Shown here piece after piece: positions 49,025 to 62,354 of a stretch of 64,000 bases of DNA. Source of the DNA: Amia ocellicauda (lineage: Eukaryota; Chordata; Actinopteri; Amiiformes; Amiidae); assembly GCF_036373705.1 (NCBI RefSeq), contig NC_089863.1, forward strand, positions 5,639,357 through 5,703,356. Reading direction: 5' to 3'. How positions within the stretch are numbered: the first letter of the stretch is position 1; every line of letters begins with the position of its first letter. A program made the translations under genes and the position numbers. Below the pieces are notes generated by a model, which did not search any database, was not told the origin of the DNA, and worked only from the letters and a program-made list of their open reading frames with translations.

Positions 49025-49623
49025 CTATCTTTCCCGCCCCTTCCATAAACGAATGGAAAATCAATAAATCAAATCTATTCACGCTAAGTAGAGTGCATGT
49101 TATCAAATATGTATTTCCTGACTTCCCGTTTCAATCTTTGTAATGAGGGTGGGAGGTGCTGTATTGTGAGAAGAAGGGCCATGTGCGCTGCTTGCAAAAT
49201 GCAGGATGCGAAGGTAGCACATTACAACGGATTGAGGGAGAGAGACGATACTGCATTTCATAATACATCTTGAGACAGGTGTGGATGCTCACACTGTCAG
49301 AGAGTTGGCGCTGTCTTGGAAATATTACAGTGGTGGGTCCAAGGAGACACTTTTGTAAGTCAATCTTATTTGCACGCTTGTATTATTTCCTGACGGCTGC
49401 TAATTTGTCTTTGAGTGACCATCTAGGGAGGCATGTAAGAAATGCTGGAAATAAACTCATTCATGAACGGAAAAGATGTTCAGTTAAACTTCCGCAGTTT
49501 ATTGTTAACCTATTTCTTGCTTTAATTTACTAATGTGATCTTTATAAGTGACATGGGAATCGAGAATTAGTCAAAGGTATTGAAGAGGTTACTACTGTAA
49601 TTTGTGAGTTGTTGATTACTATA

Positions 49624-50027
49624 GAGGGAGGGCTGGAAGACTTAAGGGGATCTAAAATATACATTCTTTTTTTGTTTTGATTAGAGAAACATTGGTTTGA
49701 GCACCAGTTGAGCTTAAAACGTTTGAATTTAGGAGGAGATTAAGGTTAACCATCAACGGCTTTAAGGAAATCCCTGGTTTTGTTGTCCGTGAGAGCTGTT
49801 TGTATGTGTTCAGTTAGCAGTAAAGTGGCTGATGCAAGACGATCTTTTTGTGCAAAAGACAAACTGATTTTCAGATTCTGATTCTGAGATTCTAAATAAA
49901 AAACTGGCCAGTAAGTATTTTTCCAAATATTTTTTAGAACAGGTACAATGCTGATGGGTCTGTAGTTCGAAATGTGTTCTTTAATCAGATGGGGGTGATC
50001 AAGCCTTTCTTACAAATGGGATGAGTG
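49624..50027 (-). mobile_element. LINE reverse transcriptase relic, unit 11
   Basis: 404 bp, no indels. Confidence 0.78.
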
Positions 50028-50754
50028 TTATTTAAGATGCAAAGATTAGTAATGTGATGAATAATATTTTATACACATCTGCTGCGTGAAGAATGCTGAC
50101 CAGCACCAGTCTACTCAAACACTCCAATATCAGCAACAAACTTAGGTTATGTTATGTTCATTATTATGCAGGAGGTAAACCATCTGGTATTTGAATGAGA
50201 TGTAATCACTTCCAATAGATAAGACTGTAACCTGTCTATCTGAAGATGCAAAAAGGCTTCTCCAAACTCACATGTATATTTATCTATAATCTATATTTAT
50301 GTTTTATGGAATAAACTTGTTACTTCTTCATCGCTGTATCCTGGGATTTACTAAAACCACTACAGATATAAAGAGCGATAATAATCTTGAATTCAATAAA
50401 CATGATCCAGTGATTGTGCAGCTCTTGACTGCAGGTCTCTGCGCATACAGGGTGTTTAATGAGTCGCTGAATCGGCGCTGCTGTTTAAACCGAGACAGTC
50501 GATACCATCCCACACAGAGATCACCAGACCAGCCCACCTGCTCACTGATTGGGTTAGGAAGAACCGTCACTCAAAACTACTCGACCAATGGAGAGCCATG
50601 ATCCACGCCTCCCTGTAAATCCCACCCTCACGACAAAACAGCGCCAAAACTCGTAAACGAAAGAAAAAAAATCGAAAGCAAAGAAACTGGCGACGAAAAC
50701 AAAAAATGCAGCATCACAAGCAAAGACGAGGGCTGCAGGCCAGTCTTGATAAAG

Positions 50755-51264
50755 TTTTTTTTTTTTTTGATTTCAATACATTTATTTGTTTTCAATTCTA
50801 TAAATGTTGCATTCGATTTTTTTATTTTTGATCTCAAAATCAATTTTTTGACTAGAGGCAGAGGAGGGTCGTGGTTTGGAGGAGGTGCGACGGCGAGGGC
50901 TGACTACCGGAGTACTGGCAGGACCAGCACTGAAGGGTGCTGCTATCTCTGAAGCTCCAAAGTCAGCCAGCTCCTCAACCAGCCGCTCCCTGAAGGCCAA
51001 CTGTGTGAGATGCGCCAGCCCTTTCACCTTGGTCAGGTGCTGGTGCAGGATGAAGGAGTTGACGACAGCAGTGTCCACAAAGTGGTAAAAGAGGGTCTTC
51101 TACCACTTCATGGTCTTCTGCAGGACATGGCAGTAGCCGACCAGAGCATCGGACAGGTCGACGCCCCCAATTCCAGCAGTGTAGTCCTTCACGGCACAAG
51201 GGATGGGGACATCCTTCCGTATCCAAGCTCCATTCTCCTTCACTCGGCGATTGGCAAAGTCATA
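50755..51264 (-). pseudogene. piggyBac-like 3' fragment, copy P21 (mosaic, TAG)
   Basis: Starts as A type (gatttcaatac, 14-base poly(A)), carries the B-type TAG at KWYKT, goes back to A type (cgaccagag), then to the B-type junction, then to catgagggaggagc as in P6. At least three switches of type within 0.7 kb point to gene conversion. Confidence 0.8.
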
Positions 51265-52893
51265 TAGATATATATACATACATACAGTTAGGTCCATAAC
51301 TGGGTAGATGAGCAGCGGAGGACACCGTGGGCACACTGGCCTGGTCTGGCTACCCAAGTAGGGGTACTGATGCAGAGGTTCCTAGGGGCAGCCATGAGGG
51401 AGGAGCAATGGCAGGTAGCGGTCCTCAGGCCACTGCAGGAGGAGCTGCTGACGTGGCACCAGTGGATCACAAAGACAGTGCAACACCTCCACTAGGGTTT
51501 CTACAGGGCCAGTGCCGATGAGATGTGGAAGACTTCTGCCGACTGGCAAGGAATTGAGAGGAAGGGATTGTGACTGGGTAGCTGAGTTGGCGTGAAGCAG
51601 AGAGTGTGTGCCAATGCTATGCGGGAGCGAGCGCCTGTGTGATAGAGAGCAGAATAGAGTGAGATAGGGAGTTAAGTGTAATTGTTTGGGCGTGGGTCTC
51701 AGCCGATAGGGGCCTTTTAGATTGTGTTTTTTAAGGCCAATAAACCTTCCTGACGTTTCTTTATACTTGTTGTCTGCTAAAGGAAAAAGACCCCCGCTTG
51801 CTACAATACTTTTGTTTGTTAACTTTCGAACTTTGGATTCACTTGACAATAGTACGTCCACCTGCTTCCGCAGTCAGTGCACCAGTCACAATCATAGATT
51901 TTATAGATTTGCTTTAACCCTGGCCAGTAGGAATTCGACCTGCCCACATCAAACATCTGCGTCTCTCTGCCCCCGCCCCTCCCCCAAGGCATCGCAGGCT
52001 GGCAGGCAGCACAGACACAAGGCTGCGTGCACACAAGAGCAAACCCACAAGCAGTGACCACATAGATACAGAATACTTTGTAAAAAATAATCCCAACGCT
52101 GGACGGGCCCCTTCGCTGGCTGGGGCCCCGGGACTCGAGCCCTGGTAAGCCCTTGCAATAAGTAAGCCTGACTACACCTATACTTAAGAATTAAACCGGC
52201 TCATCGTTATTGAAAGCGAAGAAAATGTGAACAATCTTCTGTTTTTCACTTCTGACAGATTACATACAAATTTAAATACATTCGCTACATCATGAATGAA
52301 CCAACTGGCAATATATTGTCTTTGAAATGAACTTTACACCATTCCGCGATACAGCGAATAAAAAGCCTATCATTGAACTTTTATAACGTATATTTTGAAA
52401 ACAACCACAGTCATACATACAACCTGCTACTTGAGAAACATAAAAATTCTACTTTTCAGTACATCTAAACATTTGAATAAGTCGTGAAGTGAACTTACTT
52501 TAAGCGCACTCTTCGGTCTGAAGTCATCTGAGGAGCCTTTTCTCAAAGTGGTCTGAAGGAAGAGCACTCGAGCGCTTTCAAATAATGAATCTGGGAACAT
52601 CTGTGACAGTATCAAACACGTGTTTAATGATTTATTATCCATTATTCGAGTTGCATACTGCAACTTCGGAGTCCTATACGACAAGGTCAGTGTGGAACCG
52701 TGTATGCATGTCGTTATCCATCCAACACAAAACTATAATCGTGACTTTTGATCTTTAAAAAACATTGCTCGTGCCACTTTCCTTATAAATACGTTAATAA
52801 ATAATCGAAGTCTTGTGGAGTTTACATCAGTTCATAATGACACAATCTGTTCCATATTTTGGATCTTTCTATCTCACGAGCGAAGTCACCGCT

Positions 52894-52965
52894 TCCCTGG
52901 TGGTCTAGTGGTTAGGATTCGGCGCTCTCACCGCCGCGGCCCGGGTTCGATTCCCGGTCAGGGAA
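52894..52965 (+). tRNA. tRNA-Glu(CTC) copy 12, consensus
   Basis: Identical to the reference. TTT only downstream. Confidence 0.98.
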
Positions 52966-53566
52966 CTCGCTCTTTCCCGCCCCTTCCATAAGCGAATGGA
53001 AAATCAATAAATCAAATCTATTCACGCTAAGTAGAGTGCATGTTATCAAATATGTATTTCCTGACTTCCCGTTTCAATCTTTGTAATGAGGGTGGGAGGT
53101 GCTGTATTGTGAGAAGAAGGGCCATGTGCGCTGCTTGCAAAATGCAGGATGCGAAGGTAGCACATTACAAAGGATCGAGGGAGAGAGACGATACTGCATT
53201 TCATAATACATCTTGAGACAGGTGTGAATTCTCACACTGTCAGAGAGTTGGCGCTGTCTTGGAAATATTACAGTGGTGGGTCCAAGGAGACACTTTTGTA
53301 AGTCAATCTTATTTGCACGCTTGTATTATTTCCTGACGGCTGCTAATTTGTCTTTGAGTGACCATCTAGGGAGGCATGTAAGAAATGCTGGAAATAAACT
53401 CATTCATGAACGGAAAAGATGTTCAGTTAAACTTCCGCAGTTTATTGTTAACCTATTTCTTGCTTTAATTTACTAATGTGATCTTTATAAGTGACATGGG
53501 AATCGAGAATTAGTCAAAGGTATTGAAGAGGTTACTACTGTAATTTGTGAGTTGTTGATTACTATA

Positions 53567-53970
53567 GAGGGAGGGCTGGAAGACTTAAGGGGATGTAAAA
53601 TATACATTCTTTTTTTGTTTTGATTAGAGAAACATTGGTTTGAGCACCAGTTGAGCTTAAAACGTTTGAATTTAGGAGGAGATTAAGGTTAACCATCAAC
53701 GGCTTTAAGGAAATCCCTGGTTTTGTTGTCCGTGAGAGCTGTTTGTATGTGTTCAGTTAGCAGTAAAGTGGCTGATGCAAGACGATCTTTTTGTGCAAAA
53801 GACAAACTGATTTTCAGATTCTGATTCTGAGATTCTAAATAAAAAACTGGCCAGTAAGTATTTTTCCAAATATTTTTTAGAACAGGTACAATGCTGATGG
53901 GTCTGTAGTTCGAAATGTGTTCTTTAATCAGATGGGGGTGATCAAGCCTTTCTTACAAATGGGATGAGTG
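53567..53970 (-). mobile_element. LINE reverse transcriptase relic, unit 12
   Basis: 404 bp, no indels. Confidence 0.78.
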
Positions 53971-54327
53971 TTATTTAAGATGCAAAGATTAGTAATGTGA
54001 TGAATAATATTTTATACACATCTGCTGCGTGAAGAATGCTGACCAGCACCAGTCTACTCAAACACTCCAATATCAGCAACAAACTTAGGTTATGTTATGT
54101 TCATTATTATGCAGGAGGTAAACCATCTGGTATTTGAATGAGATGTAATCACTTCCAATAGATAAGACTGTAACCTGTCTATCTGAAGATGCAAAAAGGC
54201 TTCTCCAAACTCACATGTATATTTATCTATAATCTATATTTATGTTTTATGGAATAAACTTGTTACTTCTTCATCGCTGTATCCTGGGATTTACTAAAAC
54301 CACAACAGATATAAAGAACGATAATAA

Positions 54328-54625
54328 CCAGCTCCTCAACCAGCCGCTCCCTGAAGGCCAACTGTGTGAGATGCGCCAGCCCTTTCACCTTGGTCAGGTG
54401 CTGGTGCAGGATGAAGGAGTTGACGACAGCAGTGTCCACAAAGTGGTAAAGGAGGGTCTTGTACCACTTCATGGTCTTCTGCAGGACATGGCAGTAGCCA
54501 AGCAGAGCATCAGACAGGTCGACGCCCCCAATTCCAGCAGTGTAGTCCTTCACGGCACAAGGGATGGGGACATCCTTCCGTATCCAAGCTCCATTCTCCT
54601 TCACTCGGCGATTGGCAAAGTCATA
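54328..54625 (-). pseudogene. piggyBac-like fragment cut at its 3' end, copy P22
   Basis: Same junction as P10 and P19, but with Pro kept in DVPIP and a silent change in the GGVDLSD segment. Frame 54263-54718 runs on into spacer. Confidence 0.75.
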
Positions 54626-56254
54626 TAGATATATATACATACATACAGTTAGGTCCATAACTGGGTAGATGAGCAGCGGAGGACACCGTGGGCACACTGG
54701 CCTGGTCTGGCTACCCAAGTAGGGGTACTGATGCGGAGGTTCCTAGGGGCAGCCATGGGGGAAGAGCATTGGCAGGTAGCGGTCCTCAGGCCACTGCAGG
54801 AGGAGCTGCTGACGTGGCACCAGTGCATCACAAAGACAGTGCAACACCACCACTAGGGTTTCTACAGGGCCAGTGCCGATGAGATGTGGAAGACTTCTGC
54901 CGACTGGCAAGGAATTGAGAGGAAGGGATTGTGACTGGGTAGCTGAGTTGGCGTGATGCAGAGAGTGTGTGCCAATGCTATGCGGGAGCGAGCGCCTGTG
55001 TGATAGAGAGCAGAATAGAGTGAGATAGGGAGTTAAGTGTAATTGTTTGGGCGTGGGTCTCAGCCGATAGGGGCCTTTTAGATTGTGTTTTTTAAGGCCA
55101 ATAAACCTTCCTGACGTTGCTTTATACTTGTTGTCTGCTAAAGGAAAAAGACCCCCGCTTGCTACAATACTTTTGTTTGTTAACTTTCGAACTTTGGATT
55201 CACTTGACAATAGTACGTCCACCTGCTTCCGCAGTCAGTGCACCAGTCACAATCATAGATTTTATAGATTTGCTTTAACCCTGGCCAGTAGGAATTCGAC
55301 CTGCCCACATCAAACATCTGCGTCTCTCTGCCCCCGCCCCTCCCCCAAGGCATCGCAGGCTGGCAGGCAGCACAGACACAAGGCTGCGCGCACACAAGAG
55401 CAAACCCACAAGCAGTGACCACATAGATACAGAATACTTTGTAAAAAATAATCCCAACGCTGGACGGGCCCCTTCGCTGGCTGGGGCCCCGGGACTCGAG
55501 CCCTGGTAAGCCCTTGCAATAAGTAAGCCTGACTACACCTATACTTAAGAATTAAACCGGCTCATCGTTATTGAAAGCGAAGAAAATGTGAACAATCTTC
55601 TGTTTTTCACTTCTGACAGATTACATACAAATTTAAATACATTCGCTACATCATGAATGAACCAACTGGCAATATATTGTCTTTGAAATGAACTTTACAC
55701 CATTCCGCGATACAGCGAATAAAAAGCCTATCATTGAACTTTTATAACGTATATTTTGAAAACAACCACAGTCATACATACAACCTGCTACTTGAGAAAC
55801 ATAAATATTCTACTTTTCAGTACATCTAAACATTTGAATAAGTCATGAAGTGAACTTACTTTAAGCGCACTCTTCGGTCTGAAGTCATCTGAGGAGCCTT
55901 TTCTCAAAGTGGTCTGAAGGAAGAGCACTCGAGCGCTTTCAAATAATGAATCTGGGAACATCTGTGACAGTATCAAACACGTGTTTAATGATTTATTATC
56001 CATTATTCGAGTTGCATACTGCAACTTCGGAGTCCTATACGACAAGGTCAGTGTGGAACCGTGTATGCATGTCGTTATCCATCCAACACAAAACTATAAT
56101 CGTGACTTTTGATCTTTAAAAAACATTGCTCGTGCCACTTTCCTTATGAATACGTTAATAAATAATCGAAGTCTTGTGGAGCTTACATCAGTTCATAATG
56201 ACACAATCTGTTCCATATTTTGGATCTTTCTATCTCACGAGCAAAGTCACCGCT

Positions 56255-56326
56255 TCCCTGGTGGTCTAGTGGTTAGGATTCGGCGCTCTCACCGCCGCGG
56301 CCCGGGTTCGACTCCCGGTCAGGGAA
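56255..56326 (+). tRNA. tRNA-Glu(CTC) copy 13, T59C
   Basis: Only the T-loop change shared with copies 7 and 14; all stems intact. Likely functional. TTT only downstream (ctctttcccacc). Confidence 0.97.
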
Positions 56327-56920
56327 CTCGCTCTTTCCCACCCCTTCCATAAACGAATGGAAAATCAATAAATCAAATCTATTCACGCTAAGTAGAGTGC
56401 ATGTTATCAAATATGTATTTCCTGACTTCCCGTTTCAATCCTTGTAATGAGGGTGGGAGGTGCTGTATTGTGAGAAGAAGGGCCATGTGCGCTGCTTGCA
56501 AAATGCAGGATGAGAAGGTAGCACATTACAAAGGATTGAGGGAGAGAGATGATACTGCATTTCATAATACATCTTGAGACAGGTGTGAATTCTCACACTG
56601 TCAGAGAGTTGGCGCTGTCTTGGAAATATTACAGTGGTGGGTCCAAAAAGACACTTTTGTAAGTCAATCTTATTTGCACGCTTGTATTATTTCATGCTAA
56701 TTTGTCTTTGAGTGACCATCTAGGGAGGCATGTAAGAAATGCTGGAAATAAACTCATTCATGAACGGAAAAGATGTTCAGTTAAACTTCCGCAGTTTATT
56801 GTTAACCTATTTCTTGCTTTAATTTACTAATGTGATCTTTATAAGTGACATGGGAATCGAGAATTAGTCAAAGGTATTGAAGAGGTTACTACTGTAATTT
56901 GTGAGTTGTTGATTACTATA

Positions 56921-57324
56921 GAGGGAGGGCTGGAAGACTTAAGGGGATCTAAAATATACATTCTTTTTTTGTTTTGATTAGAGAAACATTGGTTTGAGCA
57001 CCAGTTGAGCTTAAAACGTTTGAATTTAGGAGGAGATTAAGGTTAACCATCAACGGCTTTAAGGAAATCCCTGGTTTTGTTGTCCGTGAGAGCTGTTTGT
57101 ATGTGTTCAGTTAGCAGTAAAGTGGCTGATGCAAGACGATCTTTTTGTGCAAAAGACAAACTGATTTTCAGATTCTGATTCTGAGATTCTAAATAAAAAA
57201 CTGGCCAGTAAGTATTTTTCCAAGTATTTTTTAGAACAGGTACAATGCTGATGGGTCTGTAGTTCGAAATGTGTTCTTTAATCAGATGGGGGTGATCAAG
57301 CCTTTCTTACAAATGGGATGAGTG
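56921..57324 (-). mobile_element. LINE reverse transcriptase relic, unit 13
   Basis: 404 bp; one private change (ccaagtattt). Confidence 0.78.
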
Positions 57325-58051
57325 TTATTTAAGATGCAAAGATTAGTAATGTGATGAATAATATTTTATACACATCTGCTGCGTGAAGAATGCTGACCAG
57401 CACCAGTCTACTCAAACACTCCAATATCAGCAACAAACTTAGGTTATGTTATGTTCATTATTATGCAGGAGGTAAACCATCTGGTATTTGAATGAGATGT
57501 AATCACTTCCAATAGATAAGACTGTAACCTGTCTATCTGAAGATGCAAAAAGGCTTCTCCAAACTCACATGTATATTTATCTATAATCTATATTTATGTT
57601 TTATGGAATAAACTTGTTACTTCTTCATCGCTGTATCCTGGGATTTACTAAAACCACTACAGATATAAAGAGCGATAATAATCTTGAATTCAATAAACAT
57701 GATCCAGTGATTGTGCAGCTCTTGACTGCAGGTCTCTGCGCATACAGGGTGTTTAATGAGTCGCTGAATCGGCGCTGCTGTTGAAACCGAGACAGTCGAT
57801 ACCATCCCACACAGAGATCACCAGACCAGCCCACCTGCTCACTGATTGGGTTAGGAAGAACCGTCACTCAAAACTACTCGACCAATGGAGAGCCATGATC
57901 CACGCCTCCCTGTAAATCCCACCCTCACGACAAAACAGCGCCAAAACTCGTAAACGAAAGAAAAAAAATCGAAAGCAAAGAAACTGGCGACGAAAACAAA
58001 AAATGCAGCATCACAAGCAAAGACGAGGGCTGCAGGCCAGTCTTGATAAAG

Positions 58052-58561
58052 TTTTTTTTTTTTTTGATTTCAATACATTTATTTGTTTTCAATTCTATAA
58101 ATGTTGCATTCGATTTTTTTATTTTTGATCTCAAAATCAATTTTTTGACTAGAGGCAGAGGAGGGTCGTGGTTTGGAGGAGGAGCGACGGCGAGGGCTGA
58201 CTACCGGAGTACTGGCAGGACCAGCACTGAAGGGTGCTGCTATCTCTGAAGCTCCAAAGTCAGCCAGCTCCTCAACCAGCCGCTCCCTGAAGGCCAACTG
58301 TGTGAGATGCGCCAGCCCTTTCACCTTGGTCAGGTGCTGGTGCAGGATGAAGGAGTTGACGACAGCAGTGTCCACAAAGTGGTAAAAGAGGGTCTTGTAC
58401 CACTTCATGGTCTTCTGCAGGACATGGCAGTAGCCGACCAGAGCATCGGACAGGTCGACGCCCCCAATTCCAGCAGTGTAGTCCTTCACGGCACAAGGGA
58501 TGGGGACATCTTTCCGTATCCAAGCTCCATTCTCCTTCACTCGGCGATTGGCAAAGTCATA
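58052..58561 (-). pseudogene. piggyBac-like 3' fragment, copy P23 (A type)
   Basis: Frame 58079-58540; Ser replaces Thr in the PRRRTSSK tail. 14-base poly(A). Confidence 0.8.
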
Positions 58562-59142
58562 TAGATATTAATTCATACATACAGTTAGGTCCATAACTGG
58601 GTAGATGAGTAGTGGAGGACACCGTGAGCACACTGGCCTGGTCTGGCTACCCAAGTAGGGGTACTGATGCAGAGGTTCCTAGGGGCAGCCATGGGGGAGG
58701 AGCAATGGCAGGTAGCGGTCCTCAGGCCACTGCAGGAGGAGCTGCTGACGTGGCACCAGTGGATCACAAAGACAGTGCAACACCTCCACTAGGGTTTCTA
58801 CAGGGCCAGTGCCGATGAGATGTGGAAGACTTCTGCCGACTGGCAGATGCAAGACGCTGAATCGGCGCTGCTGTTGAAACCGAGACAGTCGATACCATCC
58901 CACACAGAGATCACCAGACCAGCCCACCTGCTCACAGATTGGGTTAGGAAGAACCGTCAATCAAAACTACTGGACCAATGGAGAGCCGAGATCCACGCCT
59001 CCCTGTAAATCCCACCCTCACGACAAAACAGCGCCAAAACTCGTAAACGAAAGAAAAAAAGCAAAAGCAAAGAAACGGGCGACGAAAACAAAATTGCAGC
59101 ATCGCAAGCAAAGACGGGGGCTGCAGGCCAGTTTTGATAAAG

Positions 59143-59655
59143 TTTTTTTTTTTTTTTTTGCTTTCGATACATTTATTTGTTTTCAATTCTATAAATGTTG
59201 CATTCGATTTTTTTATTTTTGATCTCAAAATCAATTTTTTGACTAGAGGCAGAGGAGGGTCGTGGTTTGGAGGAGGTGCGACGGCGAGGGCTGACTACCG
59301 GAGTACTGGCAGGACCAGCACTGAAGGGTGCTGCTATCTCTGAAGCTCCAAAGTCAGCCAGCTCCTCAACCAGCCGCTCCCTGAAGGCCAACTGTGTGAG
59401 ATGCGCCAGCCCTTTCACCTTGGTCAGGTGCTGGTGCAGGATGAAGGAGTTGACGACAGCAGTGTCCACAAAGTGGTAAAAGAGGGTCTTGTACCACTTC
59501 ATGGTCTTCTGCAGGACATGGCAGTAGCCAAGCAGAGCATCGGACAGGTCGACGCCCCCAATTCCAGCAGTGTAGTCCTTCACGGCACAAGGGATGGGGA
59601 CATCCTTCCGTATCCAAGCTCCATTCTCCTTCACTCGGCGATTGGCAAAGTCATA
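59143..59655 (-). pseudogene. piggyBac-like 3' fragment, copy P24 (B type, open)
   Basis: 191-codon frame 59173-59748, same protein as P12. The A-rich flank reads aaaaagcaaaagc where other copies have aaaaatcaaaagc. 17-base poly(A). Confidence 0.8.
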
Positions 59656-61284
59656 TAGATATATATACATACATACAGTTAGGTCCATAACTGGGTAGAT
59701 GAGCAGCGGAGGACACCGTGGGCACACTGGCCTGGTCTGGCTACCCAAGTAGGGGTACTGATGCGGAGGTTCCTAGGGGCAGCCATGGGGGAAGAGCATT
59801 GGCAGGTAGCGGTCCTCAGGCCACTGCAGGAGGAGCTGCTGACGTGGCACCAGTGCATCACAAAGACAGTGCAACACCACCACTAGGGTTTCTACAGGGC
59901 CAGTGCCGATGAGATGTGGAAGACTTCTGCCGACTGGCCAGGAATTGAGAGGAAGGGATTGTGACTGGGTAGCTGAGTTGGCGTGAAGCAGAGAGTGTGT
60001 GCCAATGCTATGCGGGAGCGAGCGCCTGTGTGATAGAGAGCAGAATAGAGTGAGATAGGGAGTTAAGTGTAATTGTTTGGGCGTGGGTCTCAGCCGATAG
60101 GGGCCTTTTAGATTGTGTTTTTTAAGGCCAATAAACCTTCCTGACGTTGCTTTATACTTGTTGTCTGCTAAAGGAAAAAGACCCCCGCTTGCTACAATAC
60201 TTTTGTTTGTTAACTTTCGAACTTTGGATTCACTTGACAATAGTACGTCCACCTGCTTCCGCAGTCAGTGCACCAGTCACAATCATAGATTTTATAGATT
60301 TGCTTTAACCCTGGCCAGTAGGAATTCGACCTGCCCACATCAAACATCTGCGTCTCTCTGCCCCCGCCCCTCCCCCAAGGCATCGCAGGCTGGCAGGCAG
60401 CACAGACACAAGGCTGCGCGCACACAAGAGCAAACCCACAAGCAGTGACCACATAGATACAGAATACTTTGTAAAAAATAATCCCAACGCTGGACGGGCC
60501 CCTTCGCTGGCTGGGGCCCCGGGACTCGAGCCCTGGTAAGCCCTTGCAATAAGTAAGCCTGACTACACCTATACTTAAGAATTAAACCGGCTCATCGTTA
60601 TTGAAAGCGAAGAAAATGTGAACAATCTTCTGTTTTTCACTTCTGACAGATTACATACAAATTTAAATACATTCGCTACATCATGAATGAACCAACTGGC
60701 AATATATTGTCTTTGAAATGAACTTTACACCATTCCGCGATACAGCGAATAAAAAGCCTATCATTGAACTTTTATAACGTATATTTTGAAAACAACCACA
60801 GTCATACATACAACCTGCTACTTGAGAAACATAAATATTCTACTTTTCAGTACATCTAAACATTTGAATAAGTCGTGAAGTGAACTTACTTTAAGCGCAC
60901 TCTTCGGTCTGAAGTCATCTGAGGAGCCTTTTCTCAAAGTGGTCTGAAGGAAGAGCACTCGAGCGCTTTCAAATAATGAATCTGGGAACATCTGTGACAG
61001 TATCAAACACGTGTTTAATGATTTATTATCCATTATTCGAGTTGCATACTGCAACTTCGGAGTCCTATACGACAAGGTCAGTGTGGAACCGTGTATGCAT
61101 GTCGTTATCCATCCAACACAAAACTATAATCGTGACTTTTGATCTTTAAAAAACATTGCTCGTGCCACTTTCCTTATGAATACGTTAATAAATAATCGAA
61201 GTCTTGTGGAGCTTACATCAGTTCATAATGACACAATCTGTTCCATATTTTGGATCTTTCTATCTCACGAGCAAAGTCACCGCT

Positions 61285-61356
61285 TCCCTGGTGGTCTAGT
61301 GGTTAGGATTCGGCGCTCTCACCGCCGCGGCCCGGGTTCGACTCCCGGTCAGGGAA
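61285..61356 (+). tRNA. tRNA-Glu(CTC) copy 14, T59C
   Basis: Same as copies 7 and 13. TTT only downstream. Confidence 0.97.
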
Positions 61357-61950
61357 CTCGCTCTTTCCCGCCCCTTCCATAAGCGAATGGAAAATCAATA
61401 AATCAAATCTATTCACGCTAAGTAGAGTGCATGTTATCAAATATGTATTTCCTGACTTCCCGTTTCAATCCTTGTAATGAGGGTGGGAGGTGCTGTATTG
61501 TGAGAAGAAGGGCCATGTGCGCTGCTTGCAAAATGCAGGATGAGAAGGTAGCACATTACAAAGGATTGAGGGAGAGAGACGATACTGCATTTCATAATAC
61601 ATCTTGAGACAGGTGTGAATTCTCACACTGTCAGAGAGTTGGCGCTGTCTTGGAAATATTACAGTGGTGGGTCCAAGGAGACACTTTTGTAAGTCAATCT
61701 TATTTGCACGCTTGTATTATTTCATGCTAATTTGTCTTTGAGTGACCATCTAGGGAGGCATGTAAGAAATGCTGGAAATAAACTCATTCATGAACGGAAA
61801 AGATGTTCAGTTAAACTTCCGCAGTTTATTGTTAACCTATTTCTTGCTTTAATTTACTAATGTGATCTTTATAAGTGACATGGGAATCGAGAATTAGTCA
61901 AAGGTATTGAAGAGGTTACTACTGTAATTTGTGAGTTGTTGATTACTATA

Positions 61951-62354
61951 GAGGGAGGGCTGGAAGACTTAAGGGGATCTAAAATATACATTCTTTTTTT
62001 GTTTTGATTAGAGAAACATTGGTTTGAGCACCAGTTGAGCTTAAAACGTTTGAATTTAGGAGGAGATTAAGGTTAACCATCAACGGCTTTAAGGAAATCC
62101 CTGGTTTTGTTGTCCGTGAGAGCTGTTTGTATGTGTTCAGTTAGCAGTAAAGTGGCTGATGCAAGACGATCTTTTTGTGCAAAAGACAAACTGATTTTCA
62201 GATTCTGATTCTGAGATTCTAAATAAAAAACTGGCCAGTAAGTATTTTTCCAAATATTTTTTAGAACAGGTACAATGCTGATGGGTCTGTAGTTCGAAAT
62301 GTGTTCTTTAATCAGATGGGGGTGATCAAGCCTTTCTTACAAATGGGATGAGTG
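61951..62354 (-). mobile_element. LINE reverse transcriptase relic, unit 14
   Basis: 404 bp, no indels. Confidence 0.78.

Larger units (their letters stand above)
47609..51549 (+). repeat. Cassette unit 11 (3941 bp, single P)
   Basis: Everything is present except that only one P module remains (about 50466-51548), a mosaic of A and B types. Private spacer changes include gtggatgctc and the terminator region actatcttt. Confidence 0.95.
51550..54910 (+). repeat. Cassette unit 12 (3361 bp, deletion form 2)
   Basis: Same form 2 junction (54327) as unit 5, leading to one cut piggyBac fragment and block A. It is 13 bp longer than unit 5 because the spacer keeps gagacaggtgtgaattctc, which unit 5 has in the short form. 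Confidence 0.95.
54911..59940 (+). repeat. Cassette unit 13 (5030 bp)
   Basis: The counterpart of unit 6 at +31,862 bp, sharing gtgatgcagag, agtcatgaag and gatgagaaggtagc. Private changes include gtccaaaaagac near 56643 and ggaggagcgacgg near 58180. Confidence 0.96.
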
